Source: Branchiostoma floridae (taxonomy: Eukaryota > Chordata > Leptocardii > Amphioxiformes > Branchiostomatidae). From it: a stretch of DNA of 64,000 bases. Both the position numbers and the translations under genes were made by a program. Each line of letters starts with the position of its first letter. Within the stretch, counting starts at the first letter, position 1. Shown one piece after another: positions 31,970 through 43,286 of this stretch. Where the stretch lies: positions 5,642,043 through 5,706,042 of the forward strand of contig NC_049981.1 in NCBI RefSeq assembly GCF_000003815.2, in the 5' to 3' direction. A model generated the notes under the pieces. That model was not told the DNA's origin. It did no database searches and saw nothing but the letters and a program-made list of their open reading frames with translations.

Positions 31970-32580
31970 TGCAAAAGCAATAAGTACGTCTTTCAATTTT
32001 ATGTTTCTATTGTTTTAGTTCCCGGTTAAACTGCGAGACACGTACAGCCGGCCAGGTCTGTCAAACAAGCCGACACCTATAAACAAAGGGTACTAGGCAG
32101 AATACATCCAAATTCCTTTGGATTTTACGATTCTTTCTACGAAACGGAAGTCTGAACTGCTTGCAAAAGAAATCAGTACGTCTTTCAATTTTATATTTTT
32201 ATTGTTTTAGTTCCCGGTTAAACTGTGAGACATGTACACGTACAGCCAGGTCTGCAAAACTAGCCGACAGCTATAAACAAAGGGTAGGCAGAATATAACC
32301 AAATTCCTTTGGATTTTAGGGTTCTTTCTACAAAACGGAAGTCTGAACTCCTTGCAAAAGAAATCAGTACGTCTTTCAATTTTATGTTTCTATTGTTTTA
32401 GTTCCCGGTGAGAAACGTACAGCCAGACAGGTGTGCTCAACTAACCGACAGCTATAAACAAAGGGTAGGCAGAATACATCCAAATTCTTTTAAACTTTAC
32501 GGTTCTTTCTACAAAACGGAAGACTGAGCTACTTGCAAAAGAAAGAAGTACGTTTTTCTATTTTCATTGTTAGAGTTCCC
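31970..32580 (+). repeat. four tandem splice-acceptor repeats in the LRR gene B leader
   Basis: TTCCCGGT follows a pyrimidine tract plus TAG at 32019, 32211, 32402 and 32576. The copy number is the same as in copy A and the spacing nearly the same (192, 191, 174 bp), so the array predates the segmental duplication. Confidence 0.8.
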
Positions 32581-32716
32581 GGTTAATCTACCAGACACTT
32601 ACAGCCTGGTCTGCTTAACTAGCCAAAGAGCTATAACAAGGCCAGCACCGCTGACGGGAACAGGCAAAAAACAACAACCAAGTATCGATATCTATAACAA
32701 GCCGTTCTGGTTCAAA

Positions 32717-35506
32717 ATGCAGGCGAAATATCAGCATAAGATAGCCATTCTACTTCTGATCATTCTCGCTCTATTAGCCATGTGCGGCCTCTGTGCCCCC
32801 GAGTCGTGTTTTCCTACGTGCGAAAGAAAAGCGCTGAGTTCGTGCGTGTTCGCCGACAAACTACTTAGTCAAACCAACGGACAGCAATTTCCCGATCTTT
32901 CTGACGACGACAAGCTGTGCGTCTCATGCCAAAACAAGCGGGTAGATATGCCGACAGGGAAGTGTTTTCCGCGGGTGAAATTGCTCGTGTTGAGAGATCT
33001 TCATATTCAGTGGTTTGGGACATTGTCTTCGGAAAAACTAGCTATGCTTCACGCTACAACCTTAACAAGTCTTTTTCTTGTCAACGCAAGTATACAGAAG
33101 ATAGGCAACGCTGCATTCAGTAATTTCTTTGCTTTACGAGATTTGAATCTAGATCACAATATGTTGAAATACGTTCCTAAAAACTGGTACGCCTTTTCGT
33201 ATTCGCCGATTGGCAGATTGCTCCAAAATCTTTCCTTGTCTCACAACCACATTTCTAGTCTGGAGCCCTCGTGTTTTGAAAATCAGAACAACCTGCATTC
33301 ACTAGACCTAGAGGGCAACGCGTTGCAACATGTACAAAGTGACTGGTTTACTGGTTTGGTTAGACTTAACACATTGATCCTGCGTGCAAACAAAATCCAG
33401 GCGATCTCACGCAATGCGTTTGAGCCTTTGCAGAAACTGCAGTTTCTGGATTTAAGTGGGAACGGCGTGACATGTCTGGACAAGGAAGCGCTCCTATCTA
33501 TCCCGAACTTGAGCAGAGCCGTATTCGGTATGGCTTACGGGCTGCACGCGGACCACAGCACGTCATGGGACGTTGTGTTTCAAAACTGTGACGACCAAAC
33601 AAGACATTGGATGCGATTGGAGATGGTAGGCATCGTTCTAGATATCTATTATGATGCTAGCGATGAACAGTTCACCATCGCCTGGCTTGGCAAGCTGTCA
33701 AAAGCCCCAACCACACCACACTCCCGGTGTAAACCGTTCTCGGAGAAAGACAGACCCGGACATTTCACAGCGCACTCTCCTTTTGTTGTCATAGCAACGG
33801 CAAGTGGAGATTCTTTGCACCCGGCACGATGTTCGGAAGCATGGCACTCATCAGGTGGTCTAAAATTTGCCTTCAAAGGTGCGCCCTCTAGCGAACTGCG
33901 AGTGAATAGTTTGCGTCCAATCGGTAAACCAGGTCCTGGATTAAATAGAAAAGGTACATTTGGCTTAGTGGTGCCTACAATGGAAAAGGAAATAACTGTC
34001 TCAGAAATTGAGGAATCTGCAAATGAAGCTTCAAATAGTGACAACGGTGGAGGACATCCTCATACATTTCTTGTGTCCTGCCATGTCATTTTTCATCACC
34101 AACGGGACGTGTCGTTCTTCAACGTGTCCAGTAATGTACAGCAAGCAGACGATAGTGTGTGCTTTGCAAGGGACATTGCTGTCAATGGCACCGTCTCGAC
34201 TGTAGAAACGAACACTGCGTTCGTGGACGTATCAAAGGATATCGACCATATCATAGGTACGATGGAAAATACAACATCCGTACCTTCATTGAATGTAACC
34301 AAGTCTATCTCGCGAACACTGGATAGTACTGTGAACACTATTGCAGGAATATCCCTATTTTCCGTCACACAGACGTATACAACTCCTACCAGAAGAGGAA
34401 CTACAAAAATGTCTAACACTTTTTACCTGTTTCAAATAACATTGGGCCTGGTGTTGGCAGTTTCAGTTGCTGCAATGTGCGCTTTTGCAATCACTTTGTC
34501 TTGCTACATCAAAAGACGTCGAAGTCATAAGAATCCGCTAAGAAACAGAACAAACTTTCTCGTATCTACAGTTCAAAGTAATCAACTGTATCAGGGCGGT
34601 TCCTCAGAAACAACGGCCCAAGGAGCGAGCACGCGGGGCGCCTGTCAAACAAGCGATAATTTTTACAACCAAATTAACGAAGACGAAGTGTACGATGCAG
34701 CCGGGCACAGCTACTGTGAAATAAAAGATGACACTGAAACTGATTCAGGACAAGATTTTCAAAACGAGAACGGTGAAAACGACAACATGGGATCTTGTAC
34801 TTTCTACGCTGCTACAGCCGAAGTCAATCTACCCACAACAAAGAACATAACCGATGAAAAATTGCTCTATAAGAGTGGCCCGGAGACGGTCGCTGTTGTG
34901 GACTCTAGAATGCAGAATGTGTCGGTCGTAAAGAGCGTCAGTGGAGACCAGACTGCTTATGGCATGACAGACTGTACAGGTAGATCAGATGACACAGATA
35001 TCACCTGCATGCCTTCGACGTCAGAACACGTTACGTCAGAAAACGCCATTGTCCTACAGTCGGAAAACGTAACTGCCATACATGGAACGTCTGAACACGT
35101 TACTGTCCTACCTGGAACATCCGAAAACGTTTCTATCCTGCCTGGAACGTCAGAAAACATTATTGTCACATCTGGAACGTCGAATAACGTTACTCTCCAA
35201 CCTGGAACGTCGGAAAGCTCTACTGTCCTACCCGAAGCGCAGGAAGACGTAACTGTTCTACCCAGAGCGTCGAAAAACGTTGCTGTCCTACCCGAAACGT
35301 CAGAAAACGTTGCTACCTTACCTGTAACGTCAGAAAACGTTGCTACCGTACCTGTAGTGTTAGAAAACGTGATCATACCTGGGACACCAGAGAACGTTGC
35401 TACGTGTGCTACAATCATCGAAGAAGGGAGAGCAGAACATTCGAAACCCTGTTTTGGGACCGGCGAAATTACGACTGGAGAAGAGGACTTAAATTCAAAG
35501 AGTTAA
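32717..35506 (+). CDS. LRR transmembrane receptor, copy B, full tail
   Basis: 929 residues in one exon, starting at ATG 32717 for the same reason as copy A (the upstream open frame starts with TTG; a signal peptide follows this ATG, LLLIILALLAMCG). Cys-rich cap, at least four LRRs (LRDLNLDHNM, LQNLSLSHNHISSLE, LHSLDLEGNALQHV, LQFLDLSGNGVTCLD), an ectodomain with many N-x-S/T sites, and one transmembrane helix (FQITLGLVLAVSVAAMCAFA) before IKRRR. YNQI and YCEI lie near residues 650 and 666 with 12 residues between them. It continues through SGDQTAYGMTD into a tail of about eleven imperfect 11-residue repeats (VLPGTSENV type, about residues 768-900). It ends EEDLNSKS. The tail is predicted cytoplasmic. 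I do not recognise an orthologue. Confidence 0.88.
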   Translation: MQAKYQHKIAILLLIILALLAMCGLCAPESCFPTCERKALSSCVFADKLLSQTNGQQFPDLSDDDKLCVSCQNKRVDMPTGKCFPRVKLLVLRDLHIQWFGTLSSEKLAMLHATTLTSLFLVNASIQKIGNAAFSNFFALRDLNLDHNMLKYVPKNWYAFSYSPIGRLLQNLSLSHNHISSLEPSCFENQNNLHSLDLEGNALQHVQSDWFTGLVRLNTLILRANKIQAISRNAFEPLQKLQFLDLSGNGVTCLDKEALLSIPNLSRAVFGMAYGLHADHSTSWDVVFQNCDDQTRHWMRLEMVGIVLDIYYDASDEQFTIAWLGKLSKAPTTPHSRCKPFSEKDRPGHFTAHSPFVVIATASGDSLHPARCSEAWHSSGGLKFAFKGAPSSELRVNSLRPIGKPGPGLNRKGTFGLVVPTMEKEITVSEIEESANEASNSDNGGGHPHTFLVSCHVIFHHQRDVSFFNVSSNVQQADDSVCFARDIAVNGTVSTVETNTAFVDVSKDIDHIIGTMENTTSVPSLNVTKSISRTLDSTVNTIAGISLFSVTQTYTTPTRRGTTKMSNTFYLFQITLGLVLAVSVAAMCAFAITLSCYIKRRRSHKNPLRNRTNFLVSTVQSNQLYQGGSSETTAQGASTRGACQTSDNFYNQINEDEVYDAAGHSYCEIKDDTETDSGQDFQNENGENDNMGSCTFYAATAEVNLPTTKNITDEKLLYKSGPETVAVVDSRMQNVSVVKSVSGDQTAYGMTDCTGRSDDTDITCMPSTSEHVTSENAIVLQSENVTAIHGTSEHVTVLPGTSENVSILPGTSENIIVTSGTSNNVTLQPGTSESSTVLPEAQEDVTVLPRASKNVAVLPETSENVATLPVTSENVATVPVVLENVIIPGTPENVATCATIIEEGRAEHSKPCFGTGEITTGEEDLNSKS

Positions 35507-36196
35507 GTTTGAAGAAAGCGAACTAAAGCCTACGTCACGTTTTCAAACCGGGCAGCTTTAAAGAACGCAATGTATGGTATAAAAGACACCAACCTTCACA
35601 ATACGTAAAGAGAATAGTTTTGGGCATTATTTGAGTATATTTTTACATATAGATGTCTATTATTCGTTGTACTTGTTATACTATAGTAGATTATTATTGT
35701 TATTACTGGTATGATTAGTATGAACTCTTATTCTGATATGATTTGATTTGATCTGTGTTAACCCTTATTCTGATATGTTGTATTCTAAATATTGATAACA
35801 CGGTGGAAAATGTATAAATGGAGCTGGTCATTCAATGTTGCCATTGCCAACACTGTAAAGAGCAATCGACTGTTTGCTATGATTATGTCGCAATTGTAGT
35901 AAAACTTAGATTGATACAAACCTGATGCTTCACTAGTACTGTTCGGAACTTACGTAACAACCAGGAAATTTCAGATGTGTCATTTTGAAAACAGGAGCAC
36001 TTGCATGTACCTTATGTATCTTAATTATTTGTATGTTGTTTTTGTTTATTAGGGTTAGCATCGAGTTGAAAGAAAAAAGAAAACATTTATTAATCTTAGA
36101 CTGAATATATTTATTCAATTAGCGTCAGCTATGAGTTGTAACGTCTCTCTAAGATTCTATTGAAACTGAATACGAATGGTATGAAATTCTGTGAAT

Positions 36197-36202
36197 AATA
36201 AA
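36197..36202 (+). promoter_or_regulatory. polyadenylation signal, LRR gene B
   Basis: AATAAA in the same context as in copy A, about 690 bp after the stop. Confidence 0.45.
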
Positions 36203-36869
36203 GTATGGTTAATGAATTTTACTTGTGTTTTTATGTGGTCTACTAATGCAGTATCATATGATAATTGTATTTGTAAATTCATGCCCATATGCCAATGACA
36301 AAAGCAATCACAAGGGAAAAAGCGTTTACATTTTATTGCTTATGTTTCTATATACATTATTGAAGGTTGACGTCTTCCTTAGAGGCAGTGGCTGATGAAA
36401 ATTCTAACGTTTATCATAATTAGTGAGTTCTGTGATTTCAGTAGAACTGTGTTTGTGAAGATCCTCTAGCTGGTGAAAGCTCATTGAAAATGCGTTCTAT
36501 TAACTGCATTATTGGGGTAGTATGGAGTGTTTTAGAACAGAAATAATAGTATGTATATAAGTAGGCAAGTCCATTATAAGCGGTGAATGGCGCTCACTGG
36601 AAATAAGGCCATGTTGATTTGATTATATAATCCGGATATAATATATGCGGGGGGAAGGGGGTAGATGATCTACACAAGCCTGGTCTAGTCTCATATTCTC
36701 TCGCGAGATCAAGCTGACTAAACCATTCTCAGCGTCCAAGATGTACTGGTAGACATCGAAAATTTGGAGGTACGTTCTCTGCCTTTAATAAACAGTCACT
36801 GTTAAAAAGACAAATTGATAGTAACTGTAAACATACGTGACTGATGAACCTTTTCAACGGATATGATAA

Positions 36870-37026
36870 TTATATGATATGGATGATATCCGCGCACGCA
36901 TCAATGCCGTTTCCAAAATTAAAAAAAAGACGTTTTCAACCGTACTCTAAATTGTACAAAGCAGCTTCAAAAAAAGAAAATATATGCAGTGGATTACAAA
37001 ATTAAATATTGGACGTATACTACTGT

Positions 37027-37087
<61 letters not shown>

Positions 37088-37190
37088 TGTTTAATATATA
37101 TATATTGTTTGATTAACTATTTTCTGTTTGTTCCGTCATTTGTTCAACCTTCCGGACCACTTTGATTGCATAGTGTCACCTATTTGTAAA
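36870..37190. mobile_element. GGATGATATCC-ended MITE with (TA)n, copy B
   Basis: Same insertion as in copy A at 25219. The (TA)n tract at about 37028-37084 is longer and has replaced a stretch of the element, showing divergence after duplication. Confidence 0.7.
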
Positions 37191-37563
37191 CAAAAATCCG
37201 TTCATAGATCATAGAACTATATCATATCTTTTTCCGCACCATAGCCTACATCAGGCCTTTCTACTCGGATATATAGATCGTAGTAGTCATCTGCTATTTG
37301 GGGCTGTAACTGGCCCTCTTTTCTGAGGCCGGCGAATGTAGAGCGGGCTTTTATAAGCGAGATTAATCAGGCTAGGCTCGTACGAAACATAGAAAAGTGA
37401 TGGCGGACGCACAAGAGTTGTCGTGGCCGAGAAACGGTTACGCTCTCACATCTTCTCTCTATACCTGTATTGCAACCCGTGCTGATCTCTTGTCTTCCTT
37501 ATAATATGTCGATGAAGCTTAGACATCCAGGTGATAAGATACGCCAAAAAAAAACCCTGTTAT

Positions 37564-37694
37564 TTAAGCAACTGGATAGGATTTTCGAAACGGTCAGACG
37601 TTTCGAACAACATCCGGTGACAGTGTCATTGACGACAAACAACGGATGTTGTTCGAAACGTCTGACCCTTTCCAAAACCATTTCCAGTTGCTTG
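37564..37694. mobile_element. 130-bp hairpin element, copy B
   Basis: Counterpart of 25974-26104, with the same arms and the same position downstream of the GPCR gene. Confidence 0.8.
37629..37662 (+). ncRNA. hammerhead-like core, copy B, mutated
   Basis: TTGACGA replaces the CTGACGA of copy A (first core base C to T). The stem AACAAC/GTTGTT and GAAACGTC are unchanged. If the motif is a ribozyme, copies A and B form a natural active/inactive pair. Confidence 0.35.
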
Positions 37695-38303
37695 AGTACT
37701 AATAACTGATTTTGTCGCAACTTGTATACTTTCTTTTATCTCTTAGTTGGATGCTGACACAATCAGGACATAAATTTATGACAAGATGTCTTGGGTAATG
37801 ACAAACCAATAAAATGAAAATCTGAATCGGTGAGCTCCCATTTGATTCCTCTTTTTACCTTCCCACAAGGGCATTTGAAAAGCATAGTACAAGATGCTTC
37901 TCAGTCTCTGTGGATTTCTCAGAAACCTAGCCGAGAGTTTCGCTCTTATTACACAACGACAAAATCACATTGATTTCATGTATAACCTTTTATTCTGACG
38001 TGTGAAGGTCACAAATTCTGGATATCTAAAATAAAATAAAACAATTGATTCGGATGCATACTCGACTAACAAGGTCTTACACATACACATACACACAGGG
38101 TAGCTGTACTGCATCTACATTCTAATATTCTCTACATAGATTTTGTTTACTCTAGCATAAAAGGTATTCTACAAATACAACTAGTGATCTATGAACAATA
38201 CCTACATATCAGCATGAAATAACTGTCTACTTGCCATTTCTGTCCATCCACGAGCAGCGGCTGAATGTGTAGGATCAGGAAGTTGTGTTTTGACTGCTTT
38301 TTT

Positions 38304-39779
38304 CTAGTGTATATCTACAGTAGCAAGATCGATATTATTCGTTTTAGTGAACGCTACCTTTGGTATTGCCACAGCCTTGTACACATGACTTTTACTGTGT
38401 CCTGCGGTGGGCTGTTCTGTCGGTATGTTCGGTACGGTTGCCCGTGCAGTTCTTCCCGCCGGTAGGTTTGGTACGTTTCCTGCTCCGTGTTGCTCGTCCC
38501 TCTGGTTTTCCCGTACATGTATCGTGCTGACCAGGGTCCTGTTGTCATTGTTACTGTGTCCTGCCGTGAGCGGGTCTCCATGTATGTTCCGTACGGTTGC
38601 CCGTGCCGCTCCTCCCAGTAGGTTTGGTGCGTTTCCTGCTCCGGGTTGCCCGCCCTGCGGATTGCCGCCGTTTCCGCGTCTCATGGAGACCAGTGCCCGG
38701 CGGATATCCACCGCAGTTTGCCAGATTCCCTTCCGTAAGTCTGGTGTGCGGAGGATGCTTGCAAACGGGTTGATCGCTGAGTTTGCAGTTATCAGCACGG
38801 CTCTTGCGTGGGGGCCGGCTATAACTGGACATCCCCCCTCGATACTCAGGCATATCGGGATGAGTAGGAGAGGTAGGAGCCAGAAGATGAACGCGACCAC
38901 CACGTAGATTAGCAATGTCCTCGACTTATCTATACTCTTTTGGAGTTTTCGTTGTGCCTCGTGTTGAGCGATATTGTGAGGCTGATTTTGCCCTGTGCCG
39001 TTTTGTCCCTGATTATTTACTTGTTGCTGCGACCCAAACCTTCTCTTATGGCGTTGTTTCAAAAGTACCAGTACGCTAATGTTTGTGAATAAAATGATAC
39101 TGATCAGCATGATGGCTATGGTGGCTACAAGACCAAGAAATGTCGTATTGTAGAAGAACAGGCAGTTATTTGTGGGTATATCTAGACAGTTCCAACCCAT
39201 ACTTGGTAAGAAAATGATAACGGACAGAACAAGCCATGAGAGGGTACTAGCTAAACCTGCATCGCGCTTCGCAGTGCCAGCATGGTTGTGGAAGTACACA
39301 TGATACCTTACAGCAACATACGTGTTAACTGATAGTAGCGACAGAGCTGACGCCGACATCACTTGACTATACATCAGAAAAGTCACAATGTTCATCATGC
39401 GGTGCATTTTCATAAGTTCTATCTGGTCTACTGTTCGATACAGAAGTCCAATGCCTCCTACCATGTCGGAAACGGCGAGATTTGCCATGAAGAAGTAGTG
39501 CGGTTTGTGGAGTTCTCTTGCTCTGATGACTCCCCACATCACAGCGACATTGCTTGGGATGATGAAGAGCGCCAACAGCCACGAGATGACGGCGGTCGCT
39601 GTTCCTAACTCCTCGGTGTTCGCGTACACGGAGCAGGCTTCCTGGGCCACGGCATAGCCTTCGAACAGGGTCTTGTTTTGCAGGTGCCATCTGAGACAAG
39701 AGGTTTGCCCGTCGAATTTTTGTTGAAGCGCCGGCATCTCTCCGGGAATGAATGGGAAATCAAAACTGTTGTTGAACAT
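38304..39779 (-). CDS. class A GPCR, EDG/cannabinoid-like, copy B
   Basis: 491 residues, intronless, from ATG 39779 (the longer open frame to 39827 begins at a non-ATG codon). It shares the copy A features: NLAVSDM in TM2, NTY in place of DRY, PSMGWNC in ECL2, FWLLP in TM6, NPFAS in place of NPxxY. The seven-helix core is nearly identical to copy A. The C-tail contains two related segments (GAGNAPNLLGGAARATV and GAGNVPNLPAGRTARATV), so it arose by internal duplication. Copy A reads the second segment in another frame. It converges on LRR gene B. Confidence 0.88.
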   Translation of the reverse strand: MFNNSFDFPFIPGEMPALQQKFDGQTSCLRWHLQNKTLFEGYAVAQEACSVYANTEELGTATAVISWLLALFIIPSNVAVMWGVIRARELHKPHYFFMANLAVSDMVGGIGLLYRTVDQIELMKMHRMMNIVTFLMYSQVMSASALSLLSVNTYVAVRYHVYFHNHAGTAKRDAGLASTLSWLVLSVIIFLPSMGWNCLDIPTNNCLFFYNTTFLGLVATIAIMLISIILFTNISVLVLLKQRHKRRFGSQQQVNNQGQNGTGQNQPHNIAQHEAQRKLQKSIDKSRTLLIYVVVAFIFWLLPLLLIPICLSIEGGCPVIAGPHARAVLITANSAINPFASILRTPDLRKGIWQTAVDIRRALVSMRRGNGGNPQGGQPGAGNAPNLLGGAARATVRNIHGDPLTAGHSNNDNRTLVSTIHVRENQRDEQHGAGNVPNLPAGRTARATVPNIPTEQPTAGHSKSHVYKAVAIPKVAFTKTNNIDLATVDIH

Positions 39780-40480
39780 GGTGAAGCTAATTCTGATCTT
39801 CAGCAGCACGGGAGAGTTTAGCAACACTGACGGTGGATGCCTGTATGCGACGTTGTCTTTCTAAGATGAAACGGCAAGACGGAGAATGTACTACGCAGCT
39901 GTATGGCCATATGGCGACGGCTCGCGATTAAATTCTAACGCTTCGCGGGTCCTATTTTGGTTCTGCCCATTCGTCTGCGTCATGAGTGTACTCATGTACT
40001 GGTCATTACTTTGTAACGAATACTGAAAAGCAGTTCTAATGTCTAAGTGTTTTTGGTGAAATTCATATGTACGGCAGTTTTACGTGTTGAGTGCTAGTAA
40101 TGTACGCGTGTTAATGTCACTGAAAAGTCAAGCACGGGATGATTTTCGAATACTCAGGATGGAGCGCTGTGGGATAAGTGGGATATACAATAAAGAAGCT
40201 ATTTTAAACACATGCAGGTCTCTTGGGTTACTCACGACGTCCGTATGTATATGCTATTTCTAGGCTTCTTCTGGGAATCTGCTCCTGGACTGAAGAGAGG
40301 CGAAAGGCAGCTACCAGGCAAATGTTGGGAATCTCATGAAAGACACGGAAAGTATCACAAGATTATTTTTAATTAGAGAATTAATGAAGATCAGCATTGC
40401 GTTTTGCCTAGTGTGCATTGCATCTTACCTTGAGGTTAAAAGACAAAGAGAGAATTTCCAAGTTTCTATTCAACCTCACT

Positions 40481-40640
40481 CACTCACTCACTCACTCAGG
40501 TCCGCATGCTCCGGGATGGAGCGTAGCGCCTGCACACACGGATCTCCACATAGGTCGGTTGAGGGCCAGCACCCAGGCGATGGTAAGGTCGAGGCCGGCA
40601 GCCCTCAGGTCGCCCCTCAGTTGTTCTTGCCAGGTATGCC
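40481..40640 (-). mobile_element. LINE C-terminal relic with (TGAG)n tail
   Basis: The minus strand encodes WQEQLRGDLRAAGLDLTIAW, then LALNRPMWRSV, matching the W..qL..Dl......la.dR..Wr tail of many LINE polyproteins. A stop and a (TGAG)n repeat (plus CTCA, 40481-40500) follow. Confidence 0.6.
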
Positions 40641-41089
40641 AAAATAAGTGAATACGAAATCAGAATAAGAATAAGTATGAATATAAAAATCAGATATTTT
40701 ACATGATTAATCTCGAGAGAGTTAGATCCTCTGCTTGTTTGTACTTTGTGCTGTTTTCCCTGTGTTGTGTTCTCCCTTGTAGATAATCACCTTTTATTGA
40801 AGTCAATACATTTCATTTGGCTTGTTTCAAAACAACACATAATTGTATGGCACTGTGCATTACGTGGGTTCCTTTATGCAACACTTTTTTTTCCATTCGT
40901 CTGTAACTTCGGTTTCTGGACATTGGATGCCAAACAGGGAGGAGCATAGTAAATTAGACATACACGTGTATATACTGACCCTGACCTCTCACTGCAAATA
41001 TTGTTGTTGATGATATGATGTTATACACTCCATTTTAGATGTTATGTATGTTATCCCACACCATGTATATATGAATGTTCTTTTTCTGT

Positions 41090-41205
41090 ATTGTCTATGT
41101 GTTTGTCAGCAGCGCTAGCCCTTTGTAATAGCCATAGGCTAGTTGGGCAGCCCTGGCTGTTTGTTCGTTACAGCCAAACCAATAAATAAATAAATAAACA
41201 GGGAG
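41090..41205 (+). mobile_element. LINE 3' tail
   Basis: CGCTAGCCCTTTGTAATAGC, then GGCTAGTTGGGCAGCCCTGG and an (AAAT)n end. The same tail is found in reverse at 42780-42890. Confidence 0.6.
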
Positions 41206-41717
41206 GAGCAAGTAAAAATATAGCTAATACAGGTATGTTGCTTGTTGTTTGAGTAGAAGTTTGTAAAACATGGACACGTCCGCGGTATTAGGTCCGGGAA
41301 TTAACAGCCCTCACCCTCCCCATTTTAGCCTGGTGACCATACCGTCGGGCGCTCGCCGTCATCTCTTCGGTGCTGTGAGGTTAGTCGGCCCGCCCAGAAA
41401 ATTATCGCATGCACGGCGAATCTAAAGGTATACTAGGTAATTTTTTAGAGTGACCAACAGATTTGGAGCCTCCTGGCTGTAAACAACAACTTCCAGCCCA
41501 ACCCAGCCCTCCAGTAGGTACCGGGGGGTGGGGGGTGGGGGTGGGGGGAGTTCATCACGACGCCCCAGGCTGGCTACAGGGGAAGATCTTCTTCTTTGAA
41601 AACATTCAATTTTTATCACTTCAGAATAGGATATAATCATGCACTAATAGTATTTTGTAAGGTACCAATAAGCGGAGGTTACATTCCCTTCAAAGCTGTT
41701 AGAAATCTTGCAAAGAT

Positions 41718-41960
41718 TACGGCGTCGGGCGTGGCGTAACTGGTAGAGCGTTCGGCACGGAACCTAGAGGTTCTGATTTCGATCCCCACCGTGCCCCACC
41801 CCGACGTTGTTCCCTTGGGATATGCACTTAACACGACCTTCCTCTCTTCACCCAGGTGTAAAAATGGATACCTGACGTCGGTCGGGGAGGTAAAAGGACT
41901 ATCTTTACCTTCTGTCTGTACCGTGTATGTGGCACTGCTAATATAAGTTACGAATCTTGA
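41718..41960 (+). mobile_element. tRNA-derived SINE, second copy
   Basis: Head GGCGTGGCGTAACTGGTAGA (A box) with a B-box-like TGATTTCGATCCCC, then CCCTTGGGATATGCACTTAA and a CTTCACCCAGGTGTAAAAATGG core. Shares layout and core with 15400-15715. Confidence 0.75.
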
Positions 41961-41984
41961 GTGCAGTGCCATATTGTCCCCGTC

Positions 41985-42775
41985 TGTCCAAAAGAAAAAT
42001 GAAACTAGAAAGGCCGACATTTGCTTGAGAGCAAATACAGCATATTTCAGCCATCTCCCTCCCCATGCAACAATAGACTATTCCAAAATTTACCCATATG
42101 CAAAAATGGAACACTTTTGTTTAAAAGTCACTTCTACTTCAAGGTCGTTGACCCTCTGCCTAGTGGAAAATTACCCAAAAAAATCCCCAAATATATCATT
42201 TTGAAGTGGTTTATGCCAGAAATTATGCATGGGTCATTTGAATAAATATCTAGTGCACCTATTTACCAAAATTTAGGTCATTTGGTTATAAGACCAGGGA
42301 ACAAGAGCAAAAAGCGTACGTTTTTGGTCAAACAATGGCCAAAAATCCCCAAATTAAGCATTTTATTGTACTGTATGCCAAAAGTTTTATTGAATCCATG
42401 TGCGCATATATGTAAATTGCACTTCTATACCAAATTTCAGGTCATTTGGTTGTAAAACGAGGGTATAGGAGCCAAAAATATCATTTTTGGGGCAAAAAAA
42501 TGGCAAAAAATCTCAAAATTAAGCATTTTGTTGTACCATATGCCAAAACTGTTATTGTTTTTTTGTGGGCATATGATCAAGGCACCTCTGTACCAAATTT
42601 TAGGTCATTCGGCTGTAATACCAGGGCACAGGGGGGCAAAATGTACATAAAAATTGCAAAAAAACATGAATAAAATCATTTTAAAGGCAGATATGAAAAA
42701 CGTAAAAACCGTCTGGGGGTATTGGCCCACTCTAGCCTTGTGCCAAATTTCAAGTCATTTGGTCCAGGAACAACG
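41985..42775. repeat. degenerate tandem repeats, about 150-160 bp
   Basis: ACCAAATTTCAGGTCATTTG-type sequence recurs near 42265, 42427, 42590 and 42743. The start of the segment (AGAAAGGCCGACATTTGCTTG) recurs at 43810. No coding content. Confidence 0.65.
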
Positions 42776-42777
42776 GA

Positions 42778-42895
42778 GATTTGATTTGATTTGATTTATT
42801 CGGCTGTATAATCATGAGAGATACAGCCAGGGCTACCCAACTAGCCTGAGGCTATTATCAAGGGCTAGCCCTGGTAACATTACAATATACGTTAT
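42778..42895 (-). mobile_element. LINE 3' tail, inverted copy
   Basis: Reverse complement of the 41090 tail: (ATTTG)n-like start, then ACAGCCAGGGCTACCCAACT and GGGCTAGCCCTGG. Confidence 0.6.
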
Positions 42896-43009
42896 ACAAT
42901 AGTATACAATATACAACAGTATTAACGATACATGTAACTTTGACAACGTGTTTTGAAGATTTGACAGGAGAAAGAAAGAAAGAAGAAACATTACGAATAC
43001 AATATATTT

Positions 43010-43125
43010 CACCATACCTATGGTATGGCTGAATAATTACGAATACAATATATTTCACCATACCTATGGTATGGCTGAAATATAAATATTTCACCATACC
43101 TATGGTATGGCTGAAATATAAAAAA
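43010..43125. repeat. tandem repeat with palindromic ACCATACCTATGGTATGG
   Basis: TTTCACCATACCTATGGTAT, then GGCTGAA, occurs three times at 43006-43125. Each unit holds a perfect short palindrome. Confidence 0.75.
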
Positions 43126-43286
43126 AAAAGATAACGGCCTATCGTCCCCTTATGGCTGGCACAGGGTGCGCTCCTTACCTCACTCCATAATGCCACACGG
43201 TTGAAAACAATCCATATCTCCCATTACACAGACTACACAAATATACCTATTAATAACTTACTTTTATTTTTGTATCAACTTAACAG

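Larger units (their letters stand above)
30100..40230. repeat. tandem segmental duplication, copy B
   Basis: Counterpart of 18940-28700. The LRR genes are offset by about 11631 bp and the GPCR genes by about 11551 bp. Differences are scattered substitutions plus small indels, (TA)n length, and an extra segment of T/A-rich repeat near 30300-30690. Confidence 0.9.
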
